In this document: positions 55,824 to 64,000 of the stretch, in pieces
Layout of the letters: every line of letters starts with the position of its first letter
How positions within the stretch are numbered: position 1 is the stretch's first letter
Position numbers and translations under genes: made by a program
Notes under the pieces: generated by a model
The model's input: only the letters and a program-made list of their open reading frames with translations
Database searches by the model: none
What the model was told of the DNA's origin: nothing
NCBI RefSeq assembly: GCF_900099675.1
Contig: NZ_FNDQ01000008.1
Location: forward strand, 62,001-126,000
Length of the DNA: 64,000 bases
Origin: Myroides phaeus
Lineage (GTDB): Bacteria; Bacteroidota; Bacteroidia; Flavobacteriales; Flavobacteriaceae
Reading direction: 5' to 3'

Positions 55824-56125
55824 AAAGCTTTAAATAAGTTTGTTAGTTTACCTCTCATTTGTTTTAATAATTGGATTTATTTATAAAAAAAACATGAGAG
55901 ATTTTATAGTTGGCGAATATATTAATATTGTTATAAAATTTACAATATATAATGTTAATTTAAAAAAGCTGTTTTTGTGTTTTTTGCTTAATATGTTTTT
56001 TTGTGGCTATTTTTTTAAATTAAAATAGTTTTTTTTATTTTAAAATTAAATTAAAAATAATTACAGGTGTTTATTTTAAAGTATATATTTGTGCGACTAT
56101 TAAAAACTATTAACTAAATTAAATT
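55824..56125. other. Divergent intergenic region of two lipoprotein genes
   Basis: A very AT-rich 302-bp stretch with the -7 box of the rightward gene at 56084-56091. A 62-codon ORF (55840-56028) is low-complexity and not supported. Confidence 0.6.
56084..56091 (+). promoter_or_regulatory. -7 element (TATATTTG) of the BACON-FISUMP gene
   Basis: Exact TAnnTTTG match 34 bp upstream of the start. No clear -33 TTG is visible. Confidence 0.45.
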
Positions 56126-57526
56126 ATGGGAAAAAAGAATTTGTTACTCTTAGGAGTTGTGTGTTTTGTTTCATTTTTCACGAGTTGTTCAAGTGATGAT
56201 GGAAATGTTGAAAGTATTGAAGGTTTTAAAGTAGATCATGATTTACTGAATTATGAAGCTAATGGAGGGAAAAAAGAAGTGAAAGTAACTTCTAAATTAG
56301 AGTGGAAAGCTGAATTAGATGAAGCTACTGCTTCTTGGCTTTCTATTGAGAGATTAGTAGATAAAATTGTAGTTGAAGCAAAAGTTAATGAAACTACAGA
56401 GGAAAGGGTAGGAATAATTAATTTATTGTCTAATGAAACAGGGAAGTCCCTTGTGAAAATTAATGTAAAACAACTTGCTGCAGATAATAATGTTGGTAAT
56501 AAAGCTTATCAATTGGCTATGCCTACAAAAGATATGTTTAAAGGGTCAAATATTTATAAAGTACTTGATGATTCTGGTAATGAAGTAGCAAGATTATACT
56601 TAGAGTATTTAAAATCTACAGAAATCGCAGAACAAAGAATTACTTTACATACTTTAAAAGATGGTAAGATTAACAATACTGAAGGAGTTGTATTACCTGA
56701 TGGAGGAGCTATTAAATGGGATTTAAAACTTAATAAATTTACTTATTCAAAGGGTACAAATGCGGATGCTAAAACTGTTTTTATACAAAATGACGGAAGT
56801 GTTACTTTTTCTAAAGGTGAGGGATTAACGGTTGTTGATGCTAAGTTAGAAGCTTATGTTCTTGAAGATAAAAGAAATGAAGAGGTTAGTAAATATGCGT
56901 TAGTGAAAATTGGTGGCCAAATTTGGTTGGCTGAAAATTTAAAAACTAAATATTATTTAGATGGTTCTCCAATCAATAGTTATAAAAACAAACAAGATTG
57001 GTACGAGACTACAGAAGGAGCTTATGTTTTTTACGATAATGATATCGCTAATAAGGATGTAATGGGAGGATTATATAATTGGATGGCTGCAACAAGTCCG
57101 AAAGGATTAGCTCCAAAAGGATTTAGAGTTACTGGTCATAAAGATTGGGCAACAATAGCTTATTATTTAGATCCTGCAAATTTTGATATAGATGATATTT
57201 ATGGTGGTTCAAGAGAGTCTGAAACGATTGCTCCGATTATGAAATCTACGTCAGGATGGTTATTTGATAGCGGTAATAATAAACCAGGAGATGGTAATAA
57301 TTTATCAGGTTTAAATATTTATGCTTGTGGGTCTACATCTGAAAGTAAGTTTATGGATTTTTCTGGTAAAGGGAGACAAGCCTATTTTTGGACTACTGAT
57401 GAGTATGAAGAGAAAACAGCTATGTTTAGAAGGTTTTATTATGATGAAGTATTCGTAAATCAATGGTTTGAGAATATGAACTATGGGTATTCAATTAGAT
57501 GTGTTATAGACTTAGATAAATTCTAA
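56126..57526 (+). CDS. BACON-domain lipoprotein with FISUMP domain
   Basis: A 466-residue lipoprotein with lipobox FFTSC (Cys 21). Residues about 35-120 are a BACON beta-sandwich (LNYEANGGKKEVKVTSKLEWKAE, WLSIE, INVKQLA). A middle domain is unassigned. From about residue 255 the FISUMP domain begins (KIGGQIWLAENLKT, GGLYNWMAA, PKGFRVTG, AYFWTTDE, GYSIRCV). Both domains are frequent in Bacteroidetes surface proteins; binding of a glycan or protein partner is inferred. It is divergent from the fimbrillin-like gene and shares its C-terminal fold. Confidence 0.82.
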   Translation: MGKKNLLLLGVVCFVSFFTSCSSDDGNVESIEGFKVDHDLLNYEANGGKKEVKVTSKLEWKAELDEATASWLSIERLVDKIVVEAKVNETTEERVGIINLLSNETGKSLVKINVKQLAADNNVGNKAYQLAMPTKDMFKGSNIYKVLDDSGNEVARLYLEYLKSTEIAEQRITLHTLKDGKINNTEGVVLPDGGAIKWDLKLNKFTYSKGTNADAKTVFIQNDGSVTFSKGEGLTVVDAKLEAYVLEDKRNEEVSKYALVKIGGQIWLAENLKTKYYLDGSPINSYKNKQDWYETTEGAYVFYDNDIANKDVMGGLYNWMAATSPKGLAPKGFRVTGHKDWATIAYYLDPANFDIDDIYGGSRESETIAPIMKSTSGWLFDSGNNKPGDGNNLSGLNIYACGSTSESKFMDFSGKGRQAYFWTTDEYEEKTAMFRRFYYDEVFVNQWFENMNYGYSIRCVIDLDKF

Positions 57527-57546
57527 GCATTAAGTAGTAAACAAAA

Positions 57547-57577
57547 ATGCCATCACAATATAACGTTGTGATGGCAT
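57547..57577. terminator. Bidirectional terminator between lipoprotein and kinase genes
   Basis: A perfect 12-bp stem ATGCCATCACAA (57547-57558) / TTGTGATGGCAT (57566-57577), between convergent genes. Confidence 0.8.
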
Positions 57578-57604
57578 CTTTATTTATAAAATCTTTTAAT
57601 TTCT

Positions 57605-60040
57605 TTAGAAATTTTCCTCTTTAATAAGGGCTAATATTGTATTGATTTCTTGTTCAATAGTTGTAATATATAGACTTACTTCTTCTTGCTTATCAAATGA
57701 AATGCTATGGTTTTCTAAATCTTCCAATAGAGGTATTACATTGTTAATTTCCAGTTGTCTGAACATAGGTAACATCTTGTGTGCTATATTTCCTAATGTG
57801 TCTAAGTCAAAGTCCTCTGCAGCGTAATGCATATCTAAGATATTCTCTTTTGTACTATCTAAAAAGATCACAAGTATTTTGCGTAAAGCTTCTTTTTCAG
57901 GGCCAATAAACTGAATTAATGTATCTGTGTTATAAACTTTGTTTTGATCGGTTTTACTTTCGTTTATAACTGTTGGTTTAATTGATTCTATGCTATTGTT
58001 TGGATATAGTATATTGCTGATTAGCATCAATAATTCCTCTAATTGTAGTGGTTTTGGATGTGCTGCAGTAAAACCACTTGTGATAAATTCTTCTTCTGTA
58101 ATGTCTCTTTTACCAGATAATGCAATGATTGGAATATTAGTAAGTTTATCTTCTTGTTTGATGGCTTGTATTAATTCAAAACCATCTAATTTAGGCATTT
58201 GTATGTCGGTTAATAAGATGTCTACTTTTCTATCTGAGATAATCTGGACTACTTCTGTAGAGTCGTCAATTAATAGTACCTCTTTGAATAGGGGAGTCAA
58301 TATTTCCTCCATTAATTGTAATTGTATTTTATCGTCATCTACAACAGCAATAGTATTGTTTTGTAGGATATCAAAGCGTTTTTGGGTGTTTTCGGTATGT
58401 GCTATTTCTTGTTCTTCGGCCATAATAACTGCAGGCAAGTTAATTGAGAAGGTCGAACCTTCTCCTAATTTGCTTTCTACTGCAATTGTTCCGTCTAATA
58501 ATTCAATTAAACGTTTGGAGATATTCAATCCTAAACCAGTTCCTCCAAATTTTTTCTCAATACCATCGTGCGCTTGTTTAAACTCTTTGAAGATATTATC
58601 AACTTCACTATTATCTATCCCAATCCCAGTGTCGTTTACCAAGATTTGAATTGTGTCATTTTCAACAAAAGCTTTAACAGATACTCCGCCATTTTGCGTA
58701 AACTTAATTGCATTTGTAATTAGGTTGGTAAGAATCTGCTTGATGCGGTAAGGATCTGTGTAAAATTTTTGATCTAATGCTTCATCTACTTCCCACGTTA
58801 AACTAATCTTTTTGTTTTCTGCTGATGGTATCAATACCTGGCAAGTGCTAAAAATAAGCTCTTTAATATTGATGTTTTCTTTTTGAATACTTATTTTATT
58901 GTTTTCAAGACGTGAGAAATCCGTTAAATCATTTACCAGATTAGTAATATATTGAGAGGAGGATTTTATGTTAGCCACGTATTGCTTTTGTTTATTTTGC
59001 AAAGGTGTTTGGTCTAACAAATCGGCAAATCCTATTAAGCTACCCAAAGGAGTTTGTAAATCGTGAGTTACTGTAGCAAATAACATTGTTTTACTGCGCA
59101 ATAACACTTCTTTCTCTTGGTTTAACTTTTCTAATGCAACCCTATATTCTTGTGTTTGGTTAAGATCTCTAATAATAATCCACCCTAAGATGATAATCAC
59201 AATAAGAGCAGAACCACCTAAATATGCAATATTTGTAGAAGCAGTACTTATTCGCGATTTAGACTCGTTTATTTTTTGATATGAAAGGACTAAGATATTT
59301 TGTTCTACATTTTGTAAAATCTCTCTTAGCTGATTGGTGATATTCTTGTTTTCTTGTAAAAGTTTTTGTTCTTGTTGTAATAGTTTCTTCTGTTGTTCAT
59401 TGATTTTAGCCTGAGTAGAGGTTATAATTTTCTCCATAGCATTAATCAATGAGTCAGATACACGAGGGTAGTTAATAGTCGTTTTAATGGTATCTGTATT
59501 ATCTCCTTTAAAAAGACGTGCCCACGCGCTGCGTTTTTCTTTCTCCTTAGATTGGATTACTATAGGTTGAGCTTTGTTTTCGATCTCTTCCCTAATATTG
59601 TATATTTCTGAAAATGCCTCTGTATATTTTGTGTCTTCAGACAGTTCTTTACGGGCTTTGATGATATTTTTAAAGCTAACTTTTTTCTTAGCTAATAGTT
59701 CTTTTACAGAGTTTAGTTTTGATATAGTGATTGGATCTTGCACTTGTTTTTGCATCAAGTCAATTTGCTTTACAATGGTGTCAAGTTCCTTGTAATATAA
59801 GTTTATATCACTTTGATTACCTGTTAATATTGCACTTCGGCTATAGGCTTCGCTGCTATAAAGGTTATTAATAGTACTGCTAACTAAAAATATTTTATTG
59901 TTTTCTTCAACTACTTGCTCTTCTGGAATAGTAAACTTTTTTGCCTCTTTGTAGATGTATGCTCCAGAGAAGATTACAGCTATAAATAGGGTAAAGTATA
60001 AGAAAAGTATTTTGGTTTTTATAGATCTTGATGGCTTCAT
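57605..60040 (-). CDS. Hybrid sensor histidine kinase with receiver and HPt domains
   Basis: An 811-residue protein started at the ATG at 60040 (MKPSRSIKTK); a longer in-frame reading to 60274 would overlap the acyl-CoA dehydrogenase gene and its terminator. TM helices lie at 11-30 and 271-290, enclosing a 240-residue helical sensor region. Then a HisKA domain (H326 in FATVTHDLQTP), an HATPase domain (N443, DTGIGI 470-475, GGTGLGL 499-505), a receiver (DDD 568-570, phospho-Asp D612, K663), and a C-terminal HPt domain (H754). No response regulator is nearby, so output must be elsewhere. Confidence 0.93.
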   Translation of the reverse strand: MKPSRSIKTKILFLYFTLFIAVIFSGAYIYKEAKKFTIPEEQVVEENNKIFLVSSTINNLYSSEAYSRSAILTGNQSDINLYYKELDTIVKQIDLMQKQVQDPITISKLNSVKELLAKKKVSFKNIIKARKELSEDTKYTEAFSEIYNIREEIENKAQPIVIQSKEKEKRSAWARLFKGDNTDTIKTTINYPRVSDSLINAMEKIITSTQAKINEQQKKLLQQEQKLLQENKNITNQLREILQNVEQNILVLSYQKINESKSRISTASTNIAYLGGSALIVIIILGWIIIRDLNQTQEYRVALEKLNQEKEVLLRSKTMLFATVTHDLQTPLGSLIGFADLLDQTPLQNKQKQYVANIKSSSQYITNLVNDLTDFSRLENNKISIQKENINIKELIFSTCQVLIPSAENKKISLTWEVDEALDQKFYTDPYRIKQILTNLITNAIKFTQNGGVSVKAFVENDTIQILVNDTGIGIDNSEVDNIFKEFKQAHDGIEKKFGGTGLGLNISKRLIELLDGTIAVESKLGEGSTFSINLPAVIMAEEQEIAHTENTQKRFDILQNNTIAVVDDDKIQLQLMEEILTPLFKEVLLIDDSTEVVQIISDRKVDILLTDIQMPKLDGFELIQAIKQEDKLTNIPIIALSGKRDITEEEFITSGFTAAHPKPLQLEELLMLISNILYPNNSIESIKPTVINESKTDQNKVYNTDTLIQFIGPEKEALRKILVIFLDSTKENILDMHYAAEDFDLDTLGNIAHKMLPMFRQLEINNVIPLLEDLENHSISFDKQEEVSLYITTIEQEINTILALIKEENF

Positions 60041-60138
60041 AGTATAATTCAAATATGGCGTAAAAATACAAAAGTCATTTGAATGAAAGTCATCTTTCAA
60101 CATTAGTTGATTGACAAAATGTGGAATAGAAGAAAACA

Positions 60139-60166
60139 AAAAAGGATGTACCGCACAGTACATCCT
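60139..60166 (-). terminator. Intrinsic terminator of the acyl-CoA dehydrogenase gene
   Basis: A 9-bp stem AGGATGTAC (60143-60151) / GTACATCCT (60158-60166), followed by a T run on the minus strand. Confidence 0.82.
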
Positions 60167-60191
60167 CTTTATATTTAAACGAATGGAAAAA

Positions 60192-61334
60192 CTATTCTTT
60201 AGCGATACCTCTTGAGATAACGATTTTTTGAATCTCAGAAGTACCTTCGTAAATTTGAGTAATCTTAGCGTCACGCATCATTCTTTCAACGTGATATTCT
60301 CTAACATATCCATTTCCTCCGTGAATTTGAACAGCTTCAATTGTTGTATCCATTGCTGTTTTCGAAGAGAATAATTTAGCCATTGCTCCAGAAATAGAAA
60401 TATCTTGTCCTGCATCTTTTTCAGCTGCTGCTTTCATACAAAGCATTCTTGCCGCTGAGATGTTAGTAGCCATATCTGCTAATTTGAAAGCTACTGCTTG
60501 ATGGTTGATAATTTCTGTACCAAATGCTTTACGTTCTTTAGCGTATTTTAAAGCTAATTCGTAAGCACCCTGTGCAATACCTAATGCTTGAGAAGCAATA
60601 CCGATACGCCCTCCGTTAAGAACATTCATTGCGAAAGCGAATCCAAATCCGTCTTCTCCAATTCTATTTTCTTTAGGAACTTTCACATCAGTAAACATTA
60701 AAGAATGTGTATCAGAACCACGGATACCCATTTTTTGTTCTTTTGCTCCAATTTCAAATCCTTCCCATCCTTTTTCAACGATGAAAGCATTAATTCCTTT
60801 GTGTTTTTTCTCTGGGTGAGTTTGTGCTATTACTAAGTAGTAATCAGCTGTACTACCATTTGTAATCCAGTTTTTAGTACCGTTTAACAAGTAGTAATCT
60901 CCCATATCTACTGCAGTTGTTTTTTGCGATGTAGCATCTGATCCTGCTTCAGGCTCAGATAAACAGAAAGCTCCGATTACTTGACCTGATGCTAGAGGTG
61001 TAAGATATTTTACTTTTTGTTCTTCACTCGCATATTTTTCTAATCCTGCACAAACTAATGAGTTGTTTACAGACATAACTACTGCTGCAGAAGCGTCTAC
61101 TTTCGCAATTTCTTCCATTGCTAATACGTATGATACGCTGTCTAATCCACTTCCTCCATATTTCGGGTCAACCATCATTCCTAAGAAACCAAGTTCTCCA
61201 AGTTTTTTTACTTGTTCTGCTGGGAAAATTTGATTCTCGTCTCTTTCGATAACACCAGGTAGTAATTCTGTTTGAGCAAAGTCACGAGCAGCTTGTTGAA
61301 TCATCAACTGCTCTTCTGATAATTTAAAGTCCAT
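60192..61334 (-). CDS. Acyl-CoA dehydrogenase (short/branched chain type)
   Basis: A 380-residue flavoprotein of standard length. Family motifs include CLSEPEAGSD (about 133-142), WITNG (about 166-170) and the catalytic glutamate E363 within IYEGTSEIQ. It oxidises acyl-CoA to trans-2-enoyl-CoA with FAD, passing electrons to ETF. The position of the catalytic Glu agrees with butyryl- or short-branched-chain enzymes; the exact substrate is not determined. The gene is monocistronic. Confidence 0.95.
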   Translation of the reverse strand: MDFKLSEEQLMIQQAARDFAQTELLPGVIERDENQIFPAEQVKKLGELGFLGMMVDPKYGGSGLDSVSYVLAMEEIAKVDASAAVVMSVNNSLVCAGLEKYASEEQKVKYLTPLASGQVIGAFCLSEPEAGSDATSQKTTAVDMGDYYLLNGTKNWITNGSTADYYLVIAQTHPEKKHKGINAFIVEKGWEGFEIGAKEQKMGIRGSDTHSLMFTDVKVPKENRIGEDGFGFAFAMNVLNGGRIGIASQALGIAQGAYELALKYAKERKAFGTEIINHQAVAFKLADMATNISAARMLCMKAAAEKDAGQDISISGAMAKLFSSKTAMDTTIEAVQIHGGNGYVREYHVERMMRDAKITQIYEGTSEIQKIVISRGIAKE

Positions 61335-61379
61335 TTTTCGTATCTTAATTTTTTAGTTGATTCTTAGTATTGTAGTTTC

Positions 61380-61387
61380 CAAATATA
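61380..61387 (-). promoter_or_regulatory. -7 element (TATATTTG) of the acyl-CoA dehydrogenase gene
   Basis: TAnnTTTG match on the minus strand 46 bp upstream of the start, with a TTG about 20 bp further upstream (61410-61408). Confidence 0.5.
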
Positions 61388-61434
61388 TATGAATTAAATC
61401 AATTATTCAATGAACATTGTTTAATTTTATCCCT

Positions 61435-62523
61435 ATGAAAAAGTTTCAGTATAATATTATCGGAGTAATGTCAGGAACCTCATTAGATGGGGTTGATTTG
61501 GTATATGTTGAGTTTACTTGTGATAGTGGCAAATGGTCTTTTAAAGTTTTGAATGCAGAAACTGTACCTTATTCTGAAGCGTGGAAGACTAAGTTGGCCA
61601 ATGCAATTAATTTGAATAGGGAGGAAATAGAACATTTTGATGAGCGATATACTGTGCATTTAGCAAGTGTAATTCGCGAATTCATTATTACACATAAAAT
61701 AAAAGAAGTAGATGCTGTTTGTTCACACGGACATACGGTATTTCACAAGCCTGATTTAGGCTATACATTGCAGATTGGTAATTTGCCTTTGTTGTCTGAT
61801 TTGATAGAGCAGAAGGTGGTTTGCGATTTTAGAGTTCAAGATGTTCTTTTAGGAGGACAAGGTGCACCATTAGTGCCTATTGGCGATCGTTTGTTGTTTG
61901 CGGACTATGAGGCTTGTTTAAATTTAGGGGGATTTGCCAATGTGTCTTATGAGAATAATAGGGGGTATAGAATTGCTTTTGATCTTGTTCCTGTAAATAC
62001 ACTACTCAATGCACAGATGAGTAAAGTTGGATTAGAATATGACGCAGAGGGACATCACGCATCAAGAGGAAAGGTAAGTCAAGAGCTTTTAGAAGAGTTA
62101 AATGCATTAGATTATTATAAAGAAAAGGCACCTAAGTCTTTAGGAGTAGAGTTTGTTAAAACATTTGTTAATCCAATTTTATCCAAGTTCCCTTTATCGA
62201 TGGAGGATTATTTAGCAACTTTAGTTGAGCATATCGCTATTCAAACTACTAATGGATTGTCGTTAAAACAAGGAAGTACGGTATTGGTAACAGGTGGTGG
62301 TGCACACAATAATTATCTACTGCATCGCATTAGAGAGAATAGTCCCCATTTAATCTTCAAAAAACCAGATAATTTGATAATAGACTTTAAAGAGGCTATT
62401 ATATTCGGATTTTTAGGAGTCTTAAAAATAAGAGATGAGGTTAATTGTTTAGCAAGTGTAACAGGTGCTAAATATGATCACAGTTCAGGAAAGATTTACA
62501 ATTTTTTTGAAAAACACGATTAG
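61435..62523 (+). CDS. anmK: Anhydro-N-acetylmuramic acid kinase
   Basis: A 362-residue sugar kinase of the AnmK family. I use the ATG at 61435 (MKKFQYNIIG); the upstream alternative is a TTG. The phosphate-binding loop GVMSGTSLDGVD is at residues 10-21, and LGGQGAPLVPIGD and VTGGGAHNNYL are also family motifs. It phosphorylates and opens 1,6-anhydroMurNAc to MurNAc-6-phosphate in cell-wall recycling. It is a single gene divergent from the dehydrogenase. Confidence 0.96.
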   Translation: MKKFQYNIIGVMSGTSLDGVDLVYVEFTCDSGKWSFKVLNAETVPYSEAWKTKLANAINLNREEIEHFDERYTVHLASVIREFIITHKIKEVDAVCSHGHTVFHKPDLGYTLQIGNLPLLSDLIEQKVVCDFRVQDVLLGGQGAPLVPIGDRLLFADYEACLNLGGFANVSYENNRGYRIAFDLVPVNTLLNAQMSKVGLEYDAEGHHASRGKVSQELLEELNALDYYKEKAPKSLGVEFVKTFVNPILSKFPLSMEDYLATLVEHIAIQTTNGLSLKQGSTVLVTGGGAHNNYLLHRIRENSPHLIFKKPDNLIIDFKEAIIFGFLGVLKIRDEVNCLASVTGAKYDHSSGKIYNFFEKHD

Positions 62524-62851
62524 CGTACTATTGAATTGTTAAATTAATCTCTTGACAAAATAGCGCATTAGCTATCATATGTTAAAAAAATTATATACTT
62601 TATGGTTGATGTGTAAAAAATAGGGGGTAGAATTGGAGAAATCTTTAAAAAACATTCTATATTTGGACTTTATTTCAGCGTCATATTGCAACTATTTGTT
62701 AGGGCATTAAAGTGTTATTTTTTATCTGGTTAGATATTAAAATAACTTTTTTGTCGTTTATGATAGTATAGTAGTCTTATCACTTAGAAAGATAAGCTAA
62801 AATATGGGCTAATTTCAACATTGACATTAAAATTAAAAACACGAATTATTT
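62524..62851. other. Intergenic region before exbB
   Basis: A 328-bp AT-rich stretch in which I find no gene, no strong terminator and no exact TAnnTTTG box. A weak symmetric TAGC/GCTA pair occurs near 62561-62574. Confidence 0.55.
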
Positions 62852-63571
62852 ATGTTTCATTTCTTACAAGTGGATACTACAGCAGTTGCTCAAAATTTAA
62901 CTGATGCAATTGAAAAAACAGAAGGTGCAGTAAACAAAGAGTTAGCATTAAGCGACATCATCTTTAGTGGTGGAATTATTGGACAATCTATTATGGTTGT
63001 TATTTTCATCATGTTGTTTATGGCTTTGTACTTATATTTAGAGCGATTTTTTGCTATTAAAAAAGCATCTAAAGTAGATGAAAGCTTTATGAGTCAAATT
63101 AAATTATTTTTATCTCAAGGTAAAATTGATCAAGCAAAAGTACTTTGCGCTCATACAGATACTCCTGTTGCAAGATTAGTAGGAAAAGGGATTTCAAGAA
63201 TTGGTAAGCCATTACAAGACATCAATATTGCTATTGAGAATGCAGGTAAATTAGAGGTTTACAAAATGGAGAAGAACATTAACTTATTAGCTACTTTATC
63301 TGGAGCAGGACCAATGACAGGTTTCTTAGGAACAGTAGTAGGTATGGTTATGGCGTTTCACGAAATGTCAACTGCAAGTTCAGCTCGTATAGATATGAGT
63401 GTATTAGCAGAGGGTATTTATACTGCGATGATGACTACAGTATTTGGTTTAATCGTTGGTATTATTGCTTATGTTGGGTACAATCACTTAGTAAGTAAAA
63501 TCGATAAAATTGTTCACCAATTAGAAGCAAACGCAGTTGAGTTTTTAGATTTATTAAATGAGCCTGCCTAA
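62852..63571 (+). CDS. exbB: ExbB/TolQ-type proton channel protein
   Basis: A 239-residue inner-membrane protein with three helices (about 42-63, 144-168 and 190-212) and the conserved GFLGTVVGM region near TM2, followed by AEGIYTAMMTT. With ExbD it forms the proton-driven motor that energises TonB. A 35-residue segment precedes TM1, as in other Bacteroidetes homologues. Its stop overlaps the exbD start (TAATG). The receptor at the left edge of the window is the kind of protein this motor serves. Confidence 0.93.
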   Translation: MFHFLQVDTTAVAQNLTDAIEKTEGAVNKELALSDIIFSGGIIGQSIMVVIFIMLFMALYLYLERFFAIKKASKVDESFMSQIKLFLSQGKIDQAKVLCAHTDTPVARLVGKGISRIGKPLQDINIAIENAGKLEVYKMEKNINLLATLSGAGPMTGFLGTVVGMVMAFHEMSTASSARIDMSVLAEGIYTAMMTTVFGLIVGIIAYVGYNHLVSKIDKIVHQLEANAVEFLDLLNEPA

Positions 63572-63966
63572 TGAATATCAGAGGAAGAAATAGAGTTTCG
63601 GCAGAATTTAATATGTCGTCGATGACTGATATTGTGTTTTTGTTACTTATTTTCTTTATGGTAGCAATTACAACAATGACAACGACGAATGCTTTAGATT
63701 TGGTATTGCCAAATTCTGAAGGAAAATCTGATTCAGTTGAAACAGTAGCGATTAGTATAGATAATCAATCTAATTATTTTATAGATCAAGACCAATTTCC
63801 ATCAGAAGGATTAGAAGAAGGATTAAAACAGAAATTAGCTAATCAAGAAGAACCGAATGTGGTTTTACACGTAGCTAAAGGTGTACCTGTTGAAGATGCT
63901 GTATTTGTGATGGATATTGCTTATCGAAATAATTATAAAATTGTATTGGCTGTAGAGCCAAAATAA
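63571..63966 (+). CDS. exbD: ExbD/TolR-type biopolymer transport protein
   Basis: A 131-residue protein with one N-terminal helix (about 19-37) carrying the essential aspartate D20 in MTDIVFLLLIFFM, and a periplasmic domain. It is translationally coupled to exbB through a one-base overlap. The length is normal for the family. Confidence 0.93.
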   Translation: MNIRGRNRVSAEFNMSSMTDIVFLLLIFFMVAITTMTTTNALDLVLPNSEGKSDSVETVAISIDNQSNYFIDQDQFPSEGLEEGLKQKLANQEEPNVVLHVAKGVPVEDAVFVMDIAYRNNYKIVLAVEPK

Positions 63967-63969
63967 GGT

Positions 63970-64000
63970 ATGAAGATATTAGAAACAGATAGTGAAAAGA
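63970..64000 (+). CDS. 5' end of a probable TonB gene, cut by the window edge
   Basis: Only ten codons are visible, MKILETDSEK. Position 3 bp after exbD and this opening fit an energy-transducing TonB protein, which follows exbB-exbD in many Flavobacteria. The call rests on context and a short N-terminal resemblance. Confidence 0.45.
   Translation, partial: MKILETDSEK

Noticed and set aside
55840..56028. 62-codon plus-strand ORF between the two lipoprotein genes
   Set aside because: It is a low-complexity Phe/Ile/Asn/Lys-rich sequence in the divergent promoter region with no support as a gene.
57990..58649. 219-codon plus-strand ORF
   Set aside because: It is antisense to the conserved ATPase and receiver domains of the histidine kinase; Ser- and Cys-rich shadow composition.
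60041..60274. N-terminal extension of the histidine kinase by 78 residues
   Set aside because: The extension would cross a terminator and overlap the acyl-CoA dehydrogenase gene; the first TM helix follows naturally from the ATG at 60040.
1..64000. rRNA, tRNA or insertion sequences
   Set aside because: I read both strands and found no tRNA cloverleaf, rRNA segment or transposase. A dedicated search tool would be needed for full certainty on small RNAs.

Overview
The window is low-GC DNA from a member of the Bacteroidota, almost certainly Flavobacteriaceae; Myroides is my best guess, from protein style rather than from any search. Support for this: several promoters fit the Bacteroidetes pattern TTTG/TTG - about 19 bp - TAnnTTTG; there is a TonB-dependent receptor with an N-terminal CarboxypepD_reg-like domain; and there are type IX secretion (T9SS) type B sorting domains, PorP/SprF proteins, BACON, FISUMP and fimbrillin-type lipoproteins, membrane-bound AraC regulators and FabV. 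I found no rRNA, tRNA, insertion sequence or CRISPR array.

Layout. 1-16400 is mostly housekeeping: a truncated TonB-dependent receptor, arsC, a CPBP protease with menE, a secreted glutaminase, a Ca2+/H+ antiporter, ndk, then two leftward operons (msbA-like ABC exporter - DUF2971 - pncB, and DUF4199 - glycosyltransferase - phosphosugar mutase), and a secreted S37-type peptidase. 16500-22400 holds type B L31 with a promoter and structured leader, a GlmU-like protein, a BamA/TamA-like barrel, DUF4268, a Nudix hydrolase and a PlsC-like acyltransferase. 22411-29204 is a leftward RND efflux operon (small lipoprotein, TolC, RND pump, adaptor, TlpA-like thioredoxin) whose promoter overlaps a perfect palindrome. 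A TPR protein follows.

33158-52329 is the accessory heart of the window. Two adjacent membrane-tethered AraC regulators are followed, after a 1.1 kb gap, by a surface-protein locus: a small secreted protein, a choice-of-anchor L/DUF11 protein and a 1487-residue repetitive secreted protein, then two tandem copies of a three-gene cassette (T9SS type B cargo, PorP/SprF, PD40/OmpA protein). In the two cassettes the SprF copies look most alike and the cargo passengers least alike. I infer a secreted surface structure with a duplicated, diversified secretion/attachment module.

52600-64000 has fabV, two divergent FISUMP-ended lipoproteins (one fimbrillin-like, one with a BACON domain), a hybrid histidine kinase carrying its own receiver and HPt domains, an acyl-CoA dehydrogenase, anmK, and exbB-exbD with the first codons of a probable tonB.

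The least explained structure is a pair of intergenic DNA elements (29524-29592 and 35518-35609). Each is an array of CG-containing units with an exact 11-bp period on both sides of a core with AGGYCTTTTT, and each has the same 30-bp step across the core. The two copies lie in opposite orientation about 6 kb apart, and the second lies just upstream of the surface locus.
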